A DNA stretch of 64,000 nucleotides from Streptomyces sp. CC208A (GCF_030010625.1 NZ_JASCXN010000026.1:1-64000); one strand, 5' to 3'. Positions 22,818 to 30,421 are shown, numbered from the stretch's first letter. Numbers and translations: made by a program. Notes: generated from the sequence alone by a model not told the origin.

Positions 22818-23456
22818 TCAGGAGGTGGCCCAGGCTTCGGCACGCCAGGCCGGCAGCTCCTTGTCCAGCCACTCCTCGACGGTCCTACGCCAAGGATCCG
22901 AAGGATCGCTGTCAGCGACGTCGGCCCAGGCGTCTTCCGCCGTGTCGGGGTCGATGAACAGGCTGTCGAGGTAGGCGTCGAAGTTGTCGGCGACCTTCGT
23001 GAAGACATGGTTGCCCAGATACCCCGGCCAAGCGATGGCGTGGACGAACGCATGGAGCTGGCCATGAGTGGCCGGGTTCAGGTCCAGGAAGAGGGTGTCG
23101 CTGCCGCCGTTGCGGGCGATGGGCAGCAGGCCAGTCAGGGGCACGTTCTCGGCGAGCCACCCGTCGCGACTGCGCCGGTACTCGCCCAGAAGAGTGCCCC
23201 AGCCGTACTCACCGGCGTCGTCACGGCCCAACTGATAGAGGCCGTCGAAGCCCTGCACTGGTTCGGGTTCACAAGCCGGGAGGCGGACCGAATAGTCCAG
23301 CTTCTCCCCGCCGGCGGCTTCCAGGAACGAGCGGTACGCGGGTGGCAGGGGCAGCCCGATCTCCCGCTCCAGCGCGGCGCACTCGCCTGGGTCGAACGGC
23401 CTGAACGGACCGCCCACCAGGCGACCCCGATACCAACGTGAGAGCTCCTCGGACAC
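22818..23456 (-). CDS. SMI1/KNR4 (SUKH) family protein
   Basis: A 212-residue soluble protein with the SUKH fold signature: ALEREIGLPLPPAYRSFLEAAGGEKL near residues 27-52, GFDGLYQLGRDD, LPIARNGGSDTLFLDLNP, and a late VHAIAWPGYLGNHVFTKVADNFDAYLDSLFID. SUKH proteins often act as immunity proteins against polymorphic or contact-dependent toxins. No toxin gene lies next to it. Start is GTG 23456 with a poor ribosome-binding site, so the exact start is uncertain. It converges on the recombinase module. Confidence 0.75.
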   Translation of the reverse strand: MSEELSRWYRGRLVGGPFRPFDPGECAALEREIGLPLPPAYRSFLEAAGGEKLDYSVRLPACEPEPVQGFDGLYQLGRDDAGEYGWGTLLGEYRRSRDGWLAENVPLTGLLPIARNGGSDTLFLDLNPATHGQLHAFVHAIAWPGYLGNHVFTKVADNFDAYLDSLFIDPDTAEDAWADVADSDPSDPWRRTVEEWLDKELPAWRAEAWATS

Positions 23457-23581
23457 GGACGGATTGTCGCACCCCGCTACGACATCCCCGAGGGTCTATT
23501 CACCCCTCACCAACAGCCGTCCTTACCAACACGTGGGATGCCACCTGGCGGCCGCCGCCTCCGAGCCGGGCCGTACATGAA

Positions 23582-24937
23582 TCAGGAGAACAGGCCCTGG
23601 TCATCAAGGTGGAAACGGCTCGACATGCCGCGCAACTGCTGGCGGGTGGAGGCCCGTTCGGCGTACACGATCTTTCGCAGGGTGGCTCTGGCGATGGGGT
23701 GGTTGCGGACGAGCTGTGGTGCCAGGCCCTCGGCCTTGCGGAGTTCGGTCAGTGCGCGGTGGCGGTCGCCGTCCCACAGGTAGGCCCGTGCGAGGTCCAT
23801 GTGGTGGTGTCCCTGGCGGGAGTTGGGCAGGGCTTCGATCGGGCCGGGGTCGGCCTGGTGGTTGAGGGCCAGGGCCCGGCGCTGGTCACTCATCTCCAGG
23901 GCGACGCTGATGCCGTGGATCGTGACGTTCCCGGAAGAGAAGGTGAGGGAGTGCCGGTCGTCGAACGGCTCGCCGCCCGTGGCGTCGGCGCGGTCGGCGG
24001 CCTGCCGGGCGAGGCCGATGCGGTGCTCGGTCTCGGCCCTGTTGTTCGCCCGCGCCGCCGAGACGGCCGCCCGGAGCTGGATGGAGCCCCAGGCCCGCAG
24101 GGCGCGGGGCTCTCCGCGCTCGTACTCGGTCTCGATGCCGGCCAGCGCCTTGTCCGCGAGCGCGAGGGCGTCGGACCAGTCGGCGGTGGCCCACATGTCC
24201 CAGACGCGCATCCAGTCGGCGACGGCGGGAAGGACCGGATCACCCGACAGCCGTGACGCCCAGGCGGCCCGCTCGCACGCGGTGGCGACCAGCTCGGGGT
24301 GGCCGAGCGCATGGGCGGAGGTGTGGGCGAACTTGCAGCACACGGCGTAGATCCCGAACGCCTCCTCCTGCTCACGCCCATGGGACCGGTCGGCAAGGGC
24401 GTGAGCCTCGCGCAGGAGGTCCGGCAGGCTCCGCAGGATCGCCACGTGGGCGGCCGCGTCCCGCAGCCGGTGGAGACCCCTCATGTCCGCCCACAGCTCG
24501 GCCGAGGGGCGCGGAGTGCCGTCGAACACGGGGGTGAGATCGTAGCGACGGAGTTCGCGCAGGATCGACGCGGCCGCCGGCTGCCACTGCTCGTCGCTCG
24601 GACTGCCCAGGTAGGGACGGGAGATCAGATCGTTGGGATGGTAGTGCAGCGCGGCCGCGATCATGTTGATCAGACTGGTCCGGTCCAGCTCGATCCGGCC
24701 CGCCTCGACCTTCGACACCCACGCCTGCGACTTGCGAACGGCCTGGCCGAGGTCGGCCTGCGCCATGCCGAGGCCGAGTCGGCGCCGTTTGATCCGGCGG
24801 CCGATGGCCTCCTGTTCCTCCAGCTCGTACGCCGTACGGGAACGGTACCGGCGACCAGAGGCCCGCGTGAGCCCCTTCCCATCGCCTTCCGGGGCCCGGA
24901 CCGCAGGTGGGCGGCGGGGCAGACCGGTGAGGCTCAC
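23582..24937 (-). CDS. XRE-family regulator with TPR-like domain
   Basis: A 451-residue regulator. A Cro/C1 helix-turn-helix lies at about residues 45-100: IGRRIKRRRLGLGMAQADLGQAVRKSQAWVSKVEAGRIELD. The rest is helical and repeat-like (LLREAHALADRSHGREQEEAFGIYAVCCKFAHTSAHALGHPELV, SDALALADKALAGIE, HHMDLARAYLWDGDRHRALTELRKAE). Residues 1-40 are low-complexity. The start GTG 24937 overlaps the stop of the upstream gene (GTGA); a later start near residue 37 is possible. It is co-transcribed with the 119-residue gene upstream. Confidence 0.75.
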   Translation of the reverse strand: MSLTGLPRRPPAVRAPEGDGKGLTRASGRRYRSRTAYELEEQEAIGRRIKRRRLGLGMAQADLGQAVRKSQAWVSKVEAGRIELDRTSLINMIAAALHYHPNDLISRPYLGSPSDEQWQPAAASILRELRRYDLTPVFDGTPRPSAELWADMRGLHRLRDAAAHVAILRSLPDLLREAHALADRSHGREQEEAFGIYAVCCKFAHTSAHALGHPELVATACERAAWASRLSGDPVLPAVADWMRVWDMWATADWSDALALADKALAGIETEYERGEPRALRAWGSIQLRAAVSAARANNRAETEHRIGLARQAADRADATGGEPFDDRHSLTFSSGNVTIHGISVALEMSDQRRALALNHQADPGPIEALPNSRQGHHHMDLARAYLWDGDRHRALTELRKAEGLAPQLVRNHPIARATLRKIVYAERASTRQQLRGMSSRFHLDDQGLFS

Positions 24938-25293
24938 CTCGCGCGTCCGGCCGTGATGGCGGGCGCGGGTGCCAGTTCACGGAAAGCCTCCTCCCAGACG
25001 ACCCGCAGGTCCTTGCTGACGAGGGTGCGCAGCACGGGCCACATCTCGACGAGCAGGTCCCGGTTGAGGTGGCGTACGAGGTCGTCGCGGCCGCCCTCGG
25101 CCAGGACAGTGCGGTAGCAGCTCATCCGCAGCCGGGGCCGGTCGAGGTCGTACTCCGTCAGCCCCGACCACGCCAGGTGCAGCGGCAGCCGCACCCGCCC
25201 CCGGTCGGGGCCCCGCAGCGCGGAGAGGTCGGCGGGGAGCCGCCGTGCAAACCGCTCGCGCCGGAGCTCGGAGACGGTCGTCTGTCGTGCCAT
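24934..25293 (-). CDS. conserved Streptomyces hypothetical protein
   Basis: A 119-residue basic protein I do not assign to a named family. It contains ALRGPDRGRVRLPLHLAWSG, then LTEYDLDRPRLRMSCYRTVLAEGGRDDLVRHLNRDLLVEMWPVLRTL and LRVVWEEAF. Streptomycete relatives lie upstream of XRE/TPR regulators, as here, and the 4-bp GTGA overlap implies coupled expression. The helical pattern suggests a small partner of the regulator, but this is inference only. Confidence 0.6.
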   Translation of the reverse strand: MARQTTVSELRRERFARRLPADLSALRGPDRGRVRLPLHLAWSGLTEYDLDRPRLRMSCYRTVLAEGGRDDLVRHLNRDLLVEMWPVLRTLVSKDLRVVWEEAFRELAPAPAITAGRAR

Positions 25294-25345
25294 ACCTGGT
25301 TGTCTCCGCGCTCGGCCATCCCGGGCGAAACACGCGCCGCTGCCG

Positions 25346-26011
25346 TCAGGCCGTCGGGTAGCCCGTCTCCGCGAGGTCCTCCGCCAGGTCCGCGAGCGTC
25401 AGGTCCGGGTTCAGGGCCGTGACGACCTCTTGGGTCAGCGGGCGGAGGGACAGGACGTGGCGGGCGGCTTCGACGGGGACCTCGGTCTCGTAGTAGTACG
25501 AGGCCCACTCCGCGTACGCCTCCGCCGAGCGGTCGACGAGCAGCTCGAAGAGGGTGTCGGAGCCGTCGGGCTCGCCGTCGCCCCCGGCGGGGAAGGTGAT
25601 CGTGCCGGTGCGTCAGGCGGTGTCCGTGGCCGCGCGCCACAGGCACGCGGTGACGGCCGGCGGGCCGTCGGCGTCGGCCTCGGAGACGTACGGGCGGAAG
25701 GCCTCCGGTACGGAGTCGAGGACGCCCGGCCACACCTCGGGGTCGTCCCCGTGCGCCCAGGGGCTCATGACCGACTCGTGCGCGAAGCCCTCCGCGTACG
25801 CTCCGGCTGGGGAGAAGACGATCCGGTACTCGTCGCCCTGTCCGTCCCGCATCGTCGCGGTGTCCTCGGCGAAGGAGTAGTACCGCGACTCCCACTCGGG
25901 GCTCACTATCGCCTCCAGCAGTGCGAGCCCCCGGCAGTGGTCGCGCAGTTCCCCGATGCCCGGCAGTGCCCGGGCCACGTCCTCGACGGTCATGGGCCCA
26001 TTGGAGCGCAC
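25346..26011 (-). pseudogene. hypothetical protein gene interrupted by an in-frame TGA
   Basis: Codons 1-132 (GTG 26011 or ATG 25993 start; VEDVARALPGIGELRDHCRGL to CLWRAATDTA) end at TGA 25613-25615. The same frame then continues without a gap for 88 codons (RTGTITFPAGGDGEPDG, TLFELLVDRSAEAYAEW, YYYETEVPVEAARHVL to LAETGYPTA) and stops at 25346-25348. Codon use is equally GC3-rich on both sides, so this was one gene of about 221 residues. A single TGG-to-TGA change (Trp133) explains it. Read-through is possible but not supported. The family is unknown; it keeps a WESRYYSF/WASYYYE-like duplication. Confidence 0.7.
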
Positions 26012-26038
26012 GGCACTGACAGCCGACGGCGGGCCTCG

Positions 26039-26368
26039 TCACGTGGCTTCCCCCGCGCGCTCCTTCCGGGCGTCGCGGCGGCGCTTGTGCTCGGCGTCGA
26101 GTGCGGCCAGCTCGGCGCGGGCGGCGGCCAGTTCGGCCTCCGTGACCGGGCCGTACTCCTCCTCCAGCCAGTCGACCAGTTCCCGGAGCCGGTCGCGGTC
26201 ACGCTCGCGCCGCAGGCGCAGCACCTCCGCGTCGTCTCCCGCCGGCACCACTCGCGCCACGGCGACGCCGTTCCTGGTCACCGTGACGGTCTCGCCCGCG
26301 ACGGCCGCAGCCAGGATCTGCGGCGCCTTCCGGTGGAACTCCTCGGTCGTGATCTCCATGGCGTCCAT
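26039..26368 (-). CDS. Phd/YefM-type antitoxin, orphan
   Basis: A 109-residue protein whose first 50 residues have the Phd/YefM antitoxin fold: EITTEEFHRKAPQILAAAVAGETVTVTRNGVAVARVVPAGDD. The C-terminal half is long and charged (RLRRERDRDRLRELVDWLEEEYG, then a coiled-coil-like AELAAARAELAALDAEHKRRR), where the toxin-binding region would be. No Doc, YoeB or VapC toxin follows, so it may be an orphan or a stand-alone repressor. Start is ATG 26368 or 26359. Confidence 0.7.
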   Translation of the reverse strand: MDAMEITTEEFHRKAPQILAAAVAGETVTVTRNGVAVARVVPAGDDAEVLRLRRERDRDRLRELVDWLEEEYGPVTEAELAAARAELAALDAEHKRRRDARKERAGEAT

Positions 26369-26464
26369 GGTGCTCCACGTCGACGTGCGGGTCCCCCACC
26401 CCGAACCTAGGCTCGACAGCGCAGGAATCCCCGGCAGTCCCCCACGGAACAAGGAGGAATCCCC

Positions 26465-26539
26465 ATGGCGAAGCGCGGCAACAAGAAGCGGGCCCGCAAG
26501 AAGAAGAAGGCGAACCACGGCAAGCGGCCCAACGCCTGA
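26465..26539 (+). CDS. ribosomal protein bL37
   Basis: A 24-residue, highly basic protein: MAKRGNKKRARKKKKANHGK, then RPNA. This matches the actinobacterial large-subunit protein bL37 first seen in mycobacterial ribosome structures (start MAKRGRKKR, end NHGKRPN). It packs against 23S rRNA near the tunnel region. A strong AAGGAGGAA ribosome-binding site lies 5-6 bases before the ATG. It is below most gene-finder cut-offs. It stands alone between the orphan antitoxin (divergent) and cobM (convergent). Confidence 0.85.
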   Translation: MAKRGNKKRARKKKKANHGKRPNA

Positions 26540-26575
26540 GGCGCCGGGCCGCCGGCCGCCTGGCCGCCGGGGCCG

Positions 26576-27325
26576 TCAGCAGGTGTGGCGGTCCCGGGCC
26601 GGGTCGTAGAGGTGGCTGTCGCGGAACTCGGAGGCGGCCAGGGTGCGGCCCACGACGATCACGGCGGTCTTCGTGATGCCGGCCTCCTTCACCTGGTCGG
26701 CGATGTCCGCGAGGGTGCCGCGCAGGACGATCTCGTCGGGGCGGCTGGCCATGGCGACGACGGCGGCGGGGCAGTCCTCGCCGTAGTGGGGGACGAGTTC
26801 GGAGACGATCCGGTCGGCGTAGCGGGCGCCGAGGTGGAGGACGAGCAGGGCGCCGCTGCGGCCGAGGGTGGCCAGGTCCTCGCCCTCCGGCATGGGGGTG
26901 GCCTGCTGGGCGATGCGGGTGAGGATGACCGTCTGGCCGACCGTGGGGACCGTGAGCTCGCGCTTGAGGGCGGCGGCGGCCGCCGCGAAGGCCGGGACGC
27001 CGGGGACGACCTCGTACGGGATGCCGGCCGCGTCGAGGCGGCGCATCTGCTCGGCCATGGCGCTGAAGACGGACGGGTCGCCGGAGTGGAGCCGGGCCAC
27101 GTCCAGGCCGGCTTCGTGCGCGGCGGTGATCTCCTCGACGATCTCGTCCAGGTGCATCTTCGCCGTGTCGACCAGCCGCGCGTCCGGCGGGCACTCGGCG
27201 AGGAGCTCGCGGGGGACCAGGGAGCCCGCGTAGAGGCAGACTCCGCAGGCCGCGAGGGTCCTCGCGCCGCGCACGGTGATGAGGTCGGCGGCGCCGGGGC
27301 CCGCGCCGATGAAGTAGACGGTCAT
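26576..27325 (-). CDS. cobM: precorrin-4 C11-methyltransferase CobM
   Basis: A 249-residue SAM-dependent tetrapyrrole methylase (CobM/CbiF) that methylates C-11 of precorrin-4. Family blocks: YFIGAGPGAADLITVRGARTL, CLYAGSLVP, VARLHSGDPSVFSAMAEQM (GDPS motif), YEVVPGVPAFAAAAAALKRELTVP and TVILTRI, and a late GYAAARP-equivalent ASRPDEIVLRGTLADIA. The ATG at 27325 overlaps the cobL stop (ATGA), so cobL and cobM form one unit transcribed in that order. Confidence 0.95.
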   Translation of the reverse strand: MTVYFIGAGPGAADLITVRGARTLAACGVCLYAGSLVPRELLAECPPDARLVDTAKMHLDEIVEEITAAHEAGLDVARLHSGDPSVFSAMAEQMRRLDAAGIPYEVVPGVPAFAAAAAALKRELTVPTVGQTVILTRIAQQATPMPEGEDLATLGRSGALLVLHLGARYADRIVSELVPHYGEDCPAAVVAMASRPDEIVLRGTLADIADQVKEAGITKTAVIVVGRTLAASEFRDSHLYDPARDRHTC

Positions 27326-28569
27326 GAGTCGGTGGAACCCTTCGTTACGGACCATTGGGTGACCGGCATCGCCGCGCGCCAGCCGGTGAAGCCGCCCACG
27401 GGGACGGCGGCGGAGACCGCCAGTCGGATCAGTTCGCCACCGTGGCGGCCGTACCACCGGGCCAGCAGCGCCTCGGACTCCAGCGTCACCGTGTTCGCGA
27501 CGAGCCGGCCGCCGGGCGGCAGCGCGGCCCAGCAGGCGTCGAGCAGGCCGGGGGCGGTGAGGCCGCCGCCGACGAAGACCGCGTCGGGGGCGGGGAGTCC
27601 GGCGAGCGCCTCGGGGGCCGGGCCTGTGACCACGCGGAGGGCGGGTACGCCGAGGGCCGCGGCGTTGCGGGCGATGCGGGCGGCCCGTTCCCCGGAGCGT
27701 TCCACGGCGATCGCCCGGCAGTCGCGGTGGGTCCGCATCCATTCGACGCCGATGGAGCCGGAGCCGCCGCCGACGTCCCAGAGGAGTTCCCCGGGGGCGG
27801 GCGCCAGCGCGGCGAGCGTGGCGGCGCGGACGTACCGCTTGGTGAGCTGGCCGTCGTGCTCGTACGCCTCGTCGGGCAGGCCGGGCGTGGCGCCGAGCCG
27901 CAGGGTGCCGGGGTCGCGGACGCAGTCGAGGGCGAGGACGTGCAGGGCGTCGGTGCGCTCGTACGGCCAGTCGGCGGCGGTTCCGTCGAGGATCCGCTCG
28001 GCGGGGCCGCCGAGCTGTTCCAGGACCCGGATCCGGGTGCCGCCCCAGCCCGCCTCGCGCAGCAGCGCCGCGACCCGGGCGGGGGTCTCGGGGCCCTCGC
28101 CGAGGAGGAGGACCCTGCGGCCGGGGTGGAGGGCGGCGCGCAGCGCGTCGAGCGGCCTGGCCACGAGCGAGACCGTCTCGACGGCCTCCAGGGGCCAGCC
28201 GAGGCGGGCGCAGGCGTACGAGACGGAGGACGGGTGCGGGTGGACGTCGAGCCTGTGGGCCCCGATCGTCTCCGCGAGCGTGCGGGCGATGCCGTAGAAG
28301 GAGGGGTCACCGCTGGCGAGGACGGCGAGCGCGCGGCCCTCGTGGGCGGCGAGGAGGCCGGGGACGGCGGGGCGGAGCGGGGACGGCCAGGCGATCCGTT
28401 CGCCGGGGCAGGCGTCCTCGGGGAGGAGGTCCAGCTGCCGGGGGGCGCCGATCAGCACCTCGGCGGCGCGCAGGACGCTGCGGGAGGTCTCGGGGAGCCC
28501 GTCCCAGCCGTCCGCGCCGATTCCGACGACCGACACCGCCGCTGCCGATACCGATATCGCACCGTTCAC
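27322..28569 (-). CDS. cobL: precorrin-6Y C5,15-methyltransferase (decarboxylating) CobL
   Basis: A 415-residue two-domain enzyme. The N-terminal CbiE-like tetrapyrrole methylase (about 10-205) has VVGIGADGWDGLPETSRSVLRAAEVLIGAPRQL and VLASGDPSFYGIARTL. The C-terminal CbiT-like Rossmann methyltransferase (about 230-405) has ELLWDVGGGSGSIGVEWMRT and DAVFVGGGL. It methylates C-5 and C-15 and decarboxylates the C-12 acetate. The start is GTG 28569; an internal GTG at VSVVGIG is an alternative. The TnpB element ends 24 bp upstream, so the native promoter is probably displaced. Confidence 0.93.
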   Translation of the reverse strand: MNGAISVSAAAVSVVGIGADGWDGLPETSRSVLRAAEVLIGAPRQLDLLPEDACPGERIAWPSPLRPAVPGLLAAHEGRALAVLASGDPSFYGIARTLAETIGAHRLDVHPHPSSVSYACARLGWPLEAVETVSLVARPLDALRAALHPGRRVLLLGEGPETPARVAALLREAGWGGTRIRVLEQLGGPAERILDGTAADWPYERTDALHVLALDCVRDPGTLRLGATPGLPDEAYEHDGQLTKRYVRAATLAALAPAPGELLWDVGGGSGSIGVEWMRTHRDCRAIAVERSGERAARIARNAAALGVPALRVVTGPAPEALAGLPAPDAVFVGGGLTAPGLLDACWAALPPGGRLVANTVTLESEALLARWYGRHGGELIRLAVSAAVPVGGFTGWRAAMPVTQWSVTKGSTDS

Positions 28570-28592
28570 GTCCGGGACTCTACTTGAGACCT

Positions 28593-28612
28593 CCCCTCCC
28601 TTAAGGGAGGGG
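28593..28612. repeat. 20-bp perfect palindrome at the TnpB element end
   Basis: CCCCTCCCTTAAGGGAGGGG is fully self-complementary, and the adjoining GGATTCCTCCCC can pair alternatively with GGGAGG, so several hairpins are possible. It sits between the 3' end of tnpB and the cobL start, on the transcription path from tnpB into cobL. It may be the element's right-end hairpin, the end of the omega-RNA, or a terminator. Confidence 0.65.
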
Positions 28613-28651
28613 ATTCCTCCCCTCTCCAGGGCTGATGTGGGGATTTCTGGC

Positions 28652-29873
28652 TCAGACCGCCACCGGGGCCGGCGGCCCCAGCGGTCTTACGTCCTCGACA
28701 CCAGCCGGGTTGAGACCAGCCCGGACCAGCATCACGTGCGCGGAGTTCTTGTCTCGCGGGGAGGAGACTCCGCATCGTGTGCAGGTGTAGGTGCGCATTC
28801 CCAGCGGCAGTGCGTGCTTGGCTCTCGCTCCGCAGTGCGCGCAGTCCATCGTGGTGTGCGCGGGGTGTACCAGGTACACGGTCCTGGCGTGTTTGCGGCC
28901 CATCTCGATCAGGGCCGTCTTCGTCACGCCGATGGCGGCGTCGGCGGCCTTCTTGGCCATGGTGGACTTGGCGAGGAACTTCGGCCTGAAGTCCTCGACC
29001 GCGAGGGCGTCGTGGTCGCGCACGACTTTCTTGGCCCACTTGCGGCCGGTGTCCTGGCGCTGGCGGGCCACCTTCTTGTGCAGCTTGGCGACCTGCCTCT
29101 TCGCCGCCTTGTAGCCCTTGGAGCCGGGCTTGCCCTTCGCGGGTTTCCTGCGGGACATCATCCGCTGGTAGCGGGCGAGCCTGGCCGCGGCGTTCCTACC
29201 GTGCTGGGCGTGGGGCAGGTCGTGGGCATCGGAGGTGGTGGTGGCGGTCTCCCTCACGCCCCAGTCGATGCCGATCACCGCGCCGGTCTCGGGGAGCGGC
29301 TGCACCTCGGCCGGGACGACGAAGGAGCAGTACCAGTGCCCGACGTTGTCTTGATAGACCCGCACACTGGAAGGCACGACCGGAAGGTCCCGCGACCACA
29401 CCACGGTCAGCGCGATGCCACCTGCCAGGTGCAGTTTCCCGTCCTTGAGACGGAAACCACGCCGGGTGTAGTTCAGGGACGGCAGTGCCTCGCGCTTCTT
29501 CTTGTACTTCGGCATCCCGGCGCGCTGCCGCAGAGGCAGGCGTTCCTTGATGTCCTTCTGCGCCTTGGCGCGGGACTTCCCGAAGTCACGGATGAGCTGC
29601 TGCTGGGGGACGCTGGAGCCTTCACGCAGCCACGCGTTCGCCCCGCGCGCCTCGGTCAGCATGTTGTCGAGCTGCGCCGGACCGCAGGTCCGCGCCTTCG
29701 GGGCGCTTGTTGTTCCACTGGTGGATCTGCTGGGACTTGGCGACGCACTCGTTCCAGATCCAGCGGCACCGGCCCCACTCGCCCATCAGCGCGGTGCGGG
29801 CGGCGGACGACACACGCAGCCGGAACGTCCACCGGGCGCACCCGGCGTCCTCGGCTACTCGCGTCACCATCAT
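28652..29873 (-). pseudogene. tnpB: frameshifted RNA-guided endonuclease TnpB
   Basis: The N-terminal part (ATG 29873; TRVAEDAGCARWTFRLRV, then WNECVAKSQQIHQWNN) and the main part (frame ending 28652) are in different frames. They join at a run of four G on the plus strand (29700-29703); removing one base restores RPKARTCGPAQLDNMLTEARG and a protein of about 406 residues, normal for TnpB. The RuvC-like active site is intact in the second part: Asp in GIDWGVRET, Glu in ALAVEDFRPK, Asp in SSPRDKNSA, with the zinc ribbon CAHCG/CTRCG. A start at ATG 29662 would give a 336-residue product lacking the N-terminal domain. Confidence 0.8.
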
Positions 29874-29874
29874 G

Positions 29875-29892
29875 GCTACACCGTAGCTACAC
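29875..29892. promoter_or_regulatory. direct repeats between tnpB and RHH gene
   Basis: GCTACAC occurs at 29875-29881 and 29886-29892, 11 bp apart (one helical turn), overlapping the palindrome GTAGCTAC (29883-29890). The 28-bp divergent intergenic is just large enough for an RHH-type operator, so the divergent Arc-like protein is the likely ligand, repressing itself and tnpB. Confidence 0.5.
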
Positions 29893-29901
29893 TATGCAGC
29901 C

Positions 29902-30138
29902 ATGGTCAACTTCAACGTCCGCTTCCCCGACGACCTACACGCTCGCGTGCGCGCCCAGGCGGCTGCCGACCGACGGTCCATCAACTCTGAGATCCTGCAC
30001 CTCATCGAGGTCGGGCTCGCCAACGCCGGAGCGGAAGCCAAATCACCCGACGGCGCCCCGGCTCCCTCTGCCCCGCCACGCGGGGAGCCGGATTCCTCCC
30101 CCTCTCGAAAGCGGGGACCTTCTCCAGTCGCAAAATGA
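29902..30138 (+). CDS. Arc-family ribbon-helix-helix protein
   Basis: A 78-residue protein. Residues 3-46 form a ribbon-helix-helix DNA-binding domain: NFNVRFPDDLHARVRAQAAADRRSINSEILHLIEVGL. The tail (about 47-78) is Pro/Ser/Arg-rich and is encoded by DNA that also holds part of the element-end repeat (GGATTCCTCCCCC at 30090). It is divergent from tnpB with 28 bp between starts, and probably represses the element. It could also be a solitary antitoxin-like protein. Confidence 0.75.
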   Translation: MVNFNVRFPDDLHARVRAQAAADRRSINSEILHLIEVGLANAGAEAKSPDGAPAPSAPPRGEPDSSPSRKRGPSPVAK

Positions 30139-30181
30139 GGGTCACAGGGGCGGCGTGCGGAGGCCCTGCACTTCCGGGCGA

Positions 30182-30322
30182 TCACTTCTGAGCGTTCTGC
30201 CCCACGCAGAAGAGCAGCCAGACGAAGCCCGCGAAGGCGTGCGTGGCGAAGACGTAGACGAAGACGCGGAGCATCACGCCCCGCTCCTTCCAGCTTTCGT
30301 TGTCGTGCGTCTTCTCCGTCAT
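30182..30322 (-). CDS. small single-span membrane protein (DUF6126-like)
   Basis: A 46-residue protein with a charged N-terminus (TEKTHDNESWKERGVMLR) and one hydrophobic helix (VFVYVFATHAFAGFVWLLFCVG), the layout of the DUF6126 small membrane proteins of Streptomyces. Start is ATG 30322. The function is unknown. It is divergent from the monooxygenase operon by about 100 bp. Confidence 0.65.
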   Translation of the reverse strand: MTEKTHDNESWKERGVMLRVFVYVFATHAFAGFVWLLFCVGQNAQK

Positions 30323-30421
30323 GCCGTCCAGGGTACGGGCGGAATAGGGCGAGCGGTGGCACCGTTGGACTCGATGATTAAAGATTCAACCAACAGCCAG
30401 GAACCGCGAGAGGTGACCACG

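Larger units (their letters stand above)
28590..30140 (-). mobile_element. IS200/IS605-superfamily TnpB element (IS1341-type, no tnpA)
   Basis: The segment holds a frameshifted tnpB and a divergent ribbon-helix-helix gene. One end has a 20-bp perfect palindrome at 28593-28612, as in IS605-type hairpin ends. GGATTCCTCCCC followed by TCT recurs at 28611 and, with one extra C, at 30090, near the other end. There is no Y1 transposase (TnpA), so it is non-autonomous. The boundaries are approximate. An omega-RNA is expected over the 3' end of tnpB and the hairpin. Confidence 0.65.

Noticed and set aside
19711..23478. Near-identical TTGTCGCA-type words at about 19711 and 23461 as possible att direct repeats around the recombinase module
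   Set aside because: Only about 12 matching bases with a mismatch; a similar word also occurs near 15340. Not enough to define an attachment site.
22818..24937. SUKH and XRE genes as cargo of the recombinase module
   Set aside because: They are on the opposite strand beyond a terminator and no element end could be placed to include them.
25613..25615. In-frame TGA read as selenocysteine
   Set aside because: No SECIS-like hairpin is obvious after it and the family position is best explained by Trp; a nonsense change is simpler.
27325..30200. A second cobalamin riboswitch upstream of cobL
   Set aside because: No B12 box (GCCACTG context) found on the minus strand between 28569 and 30200.
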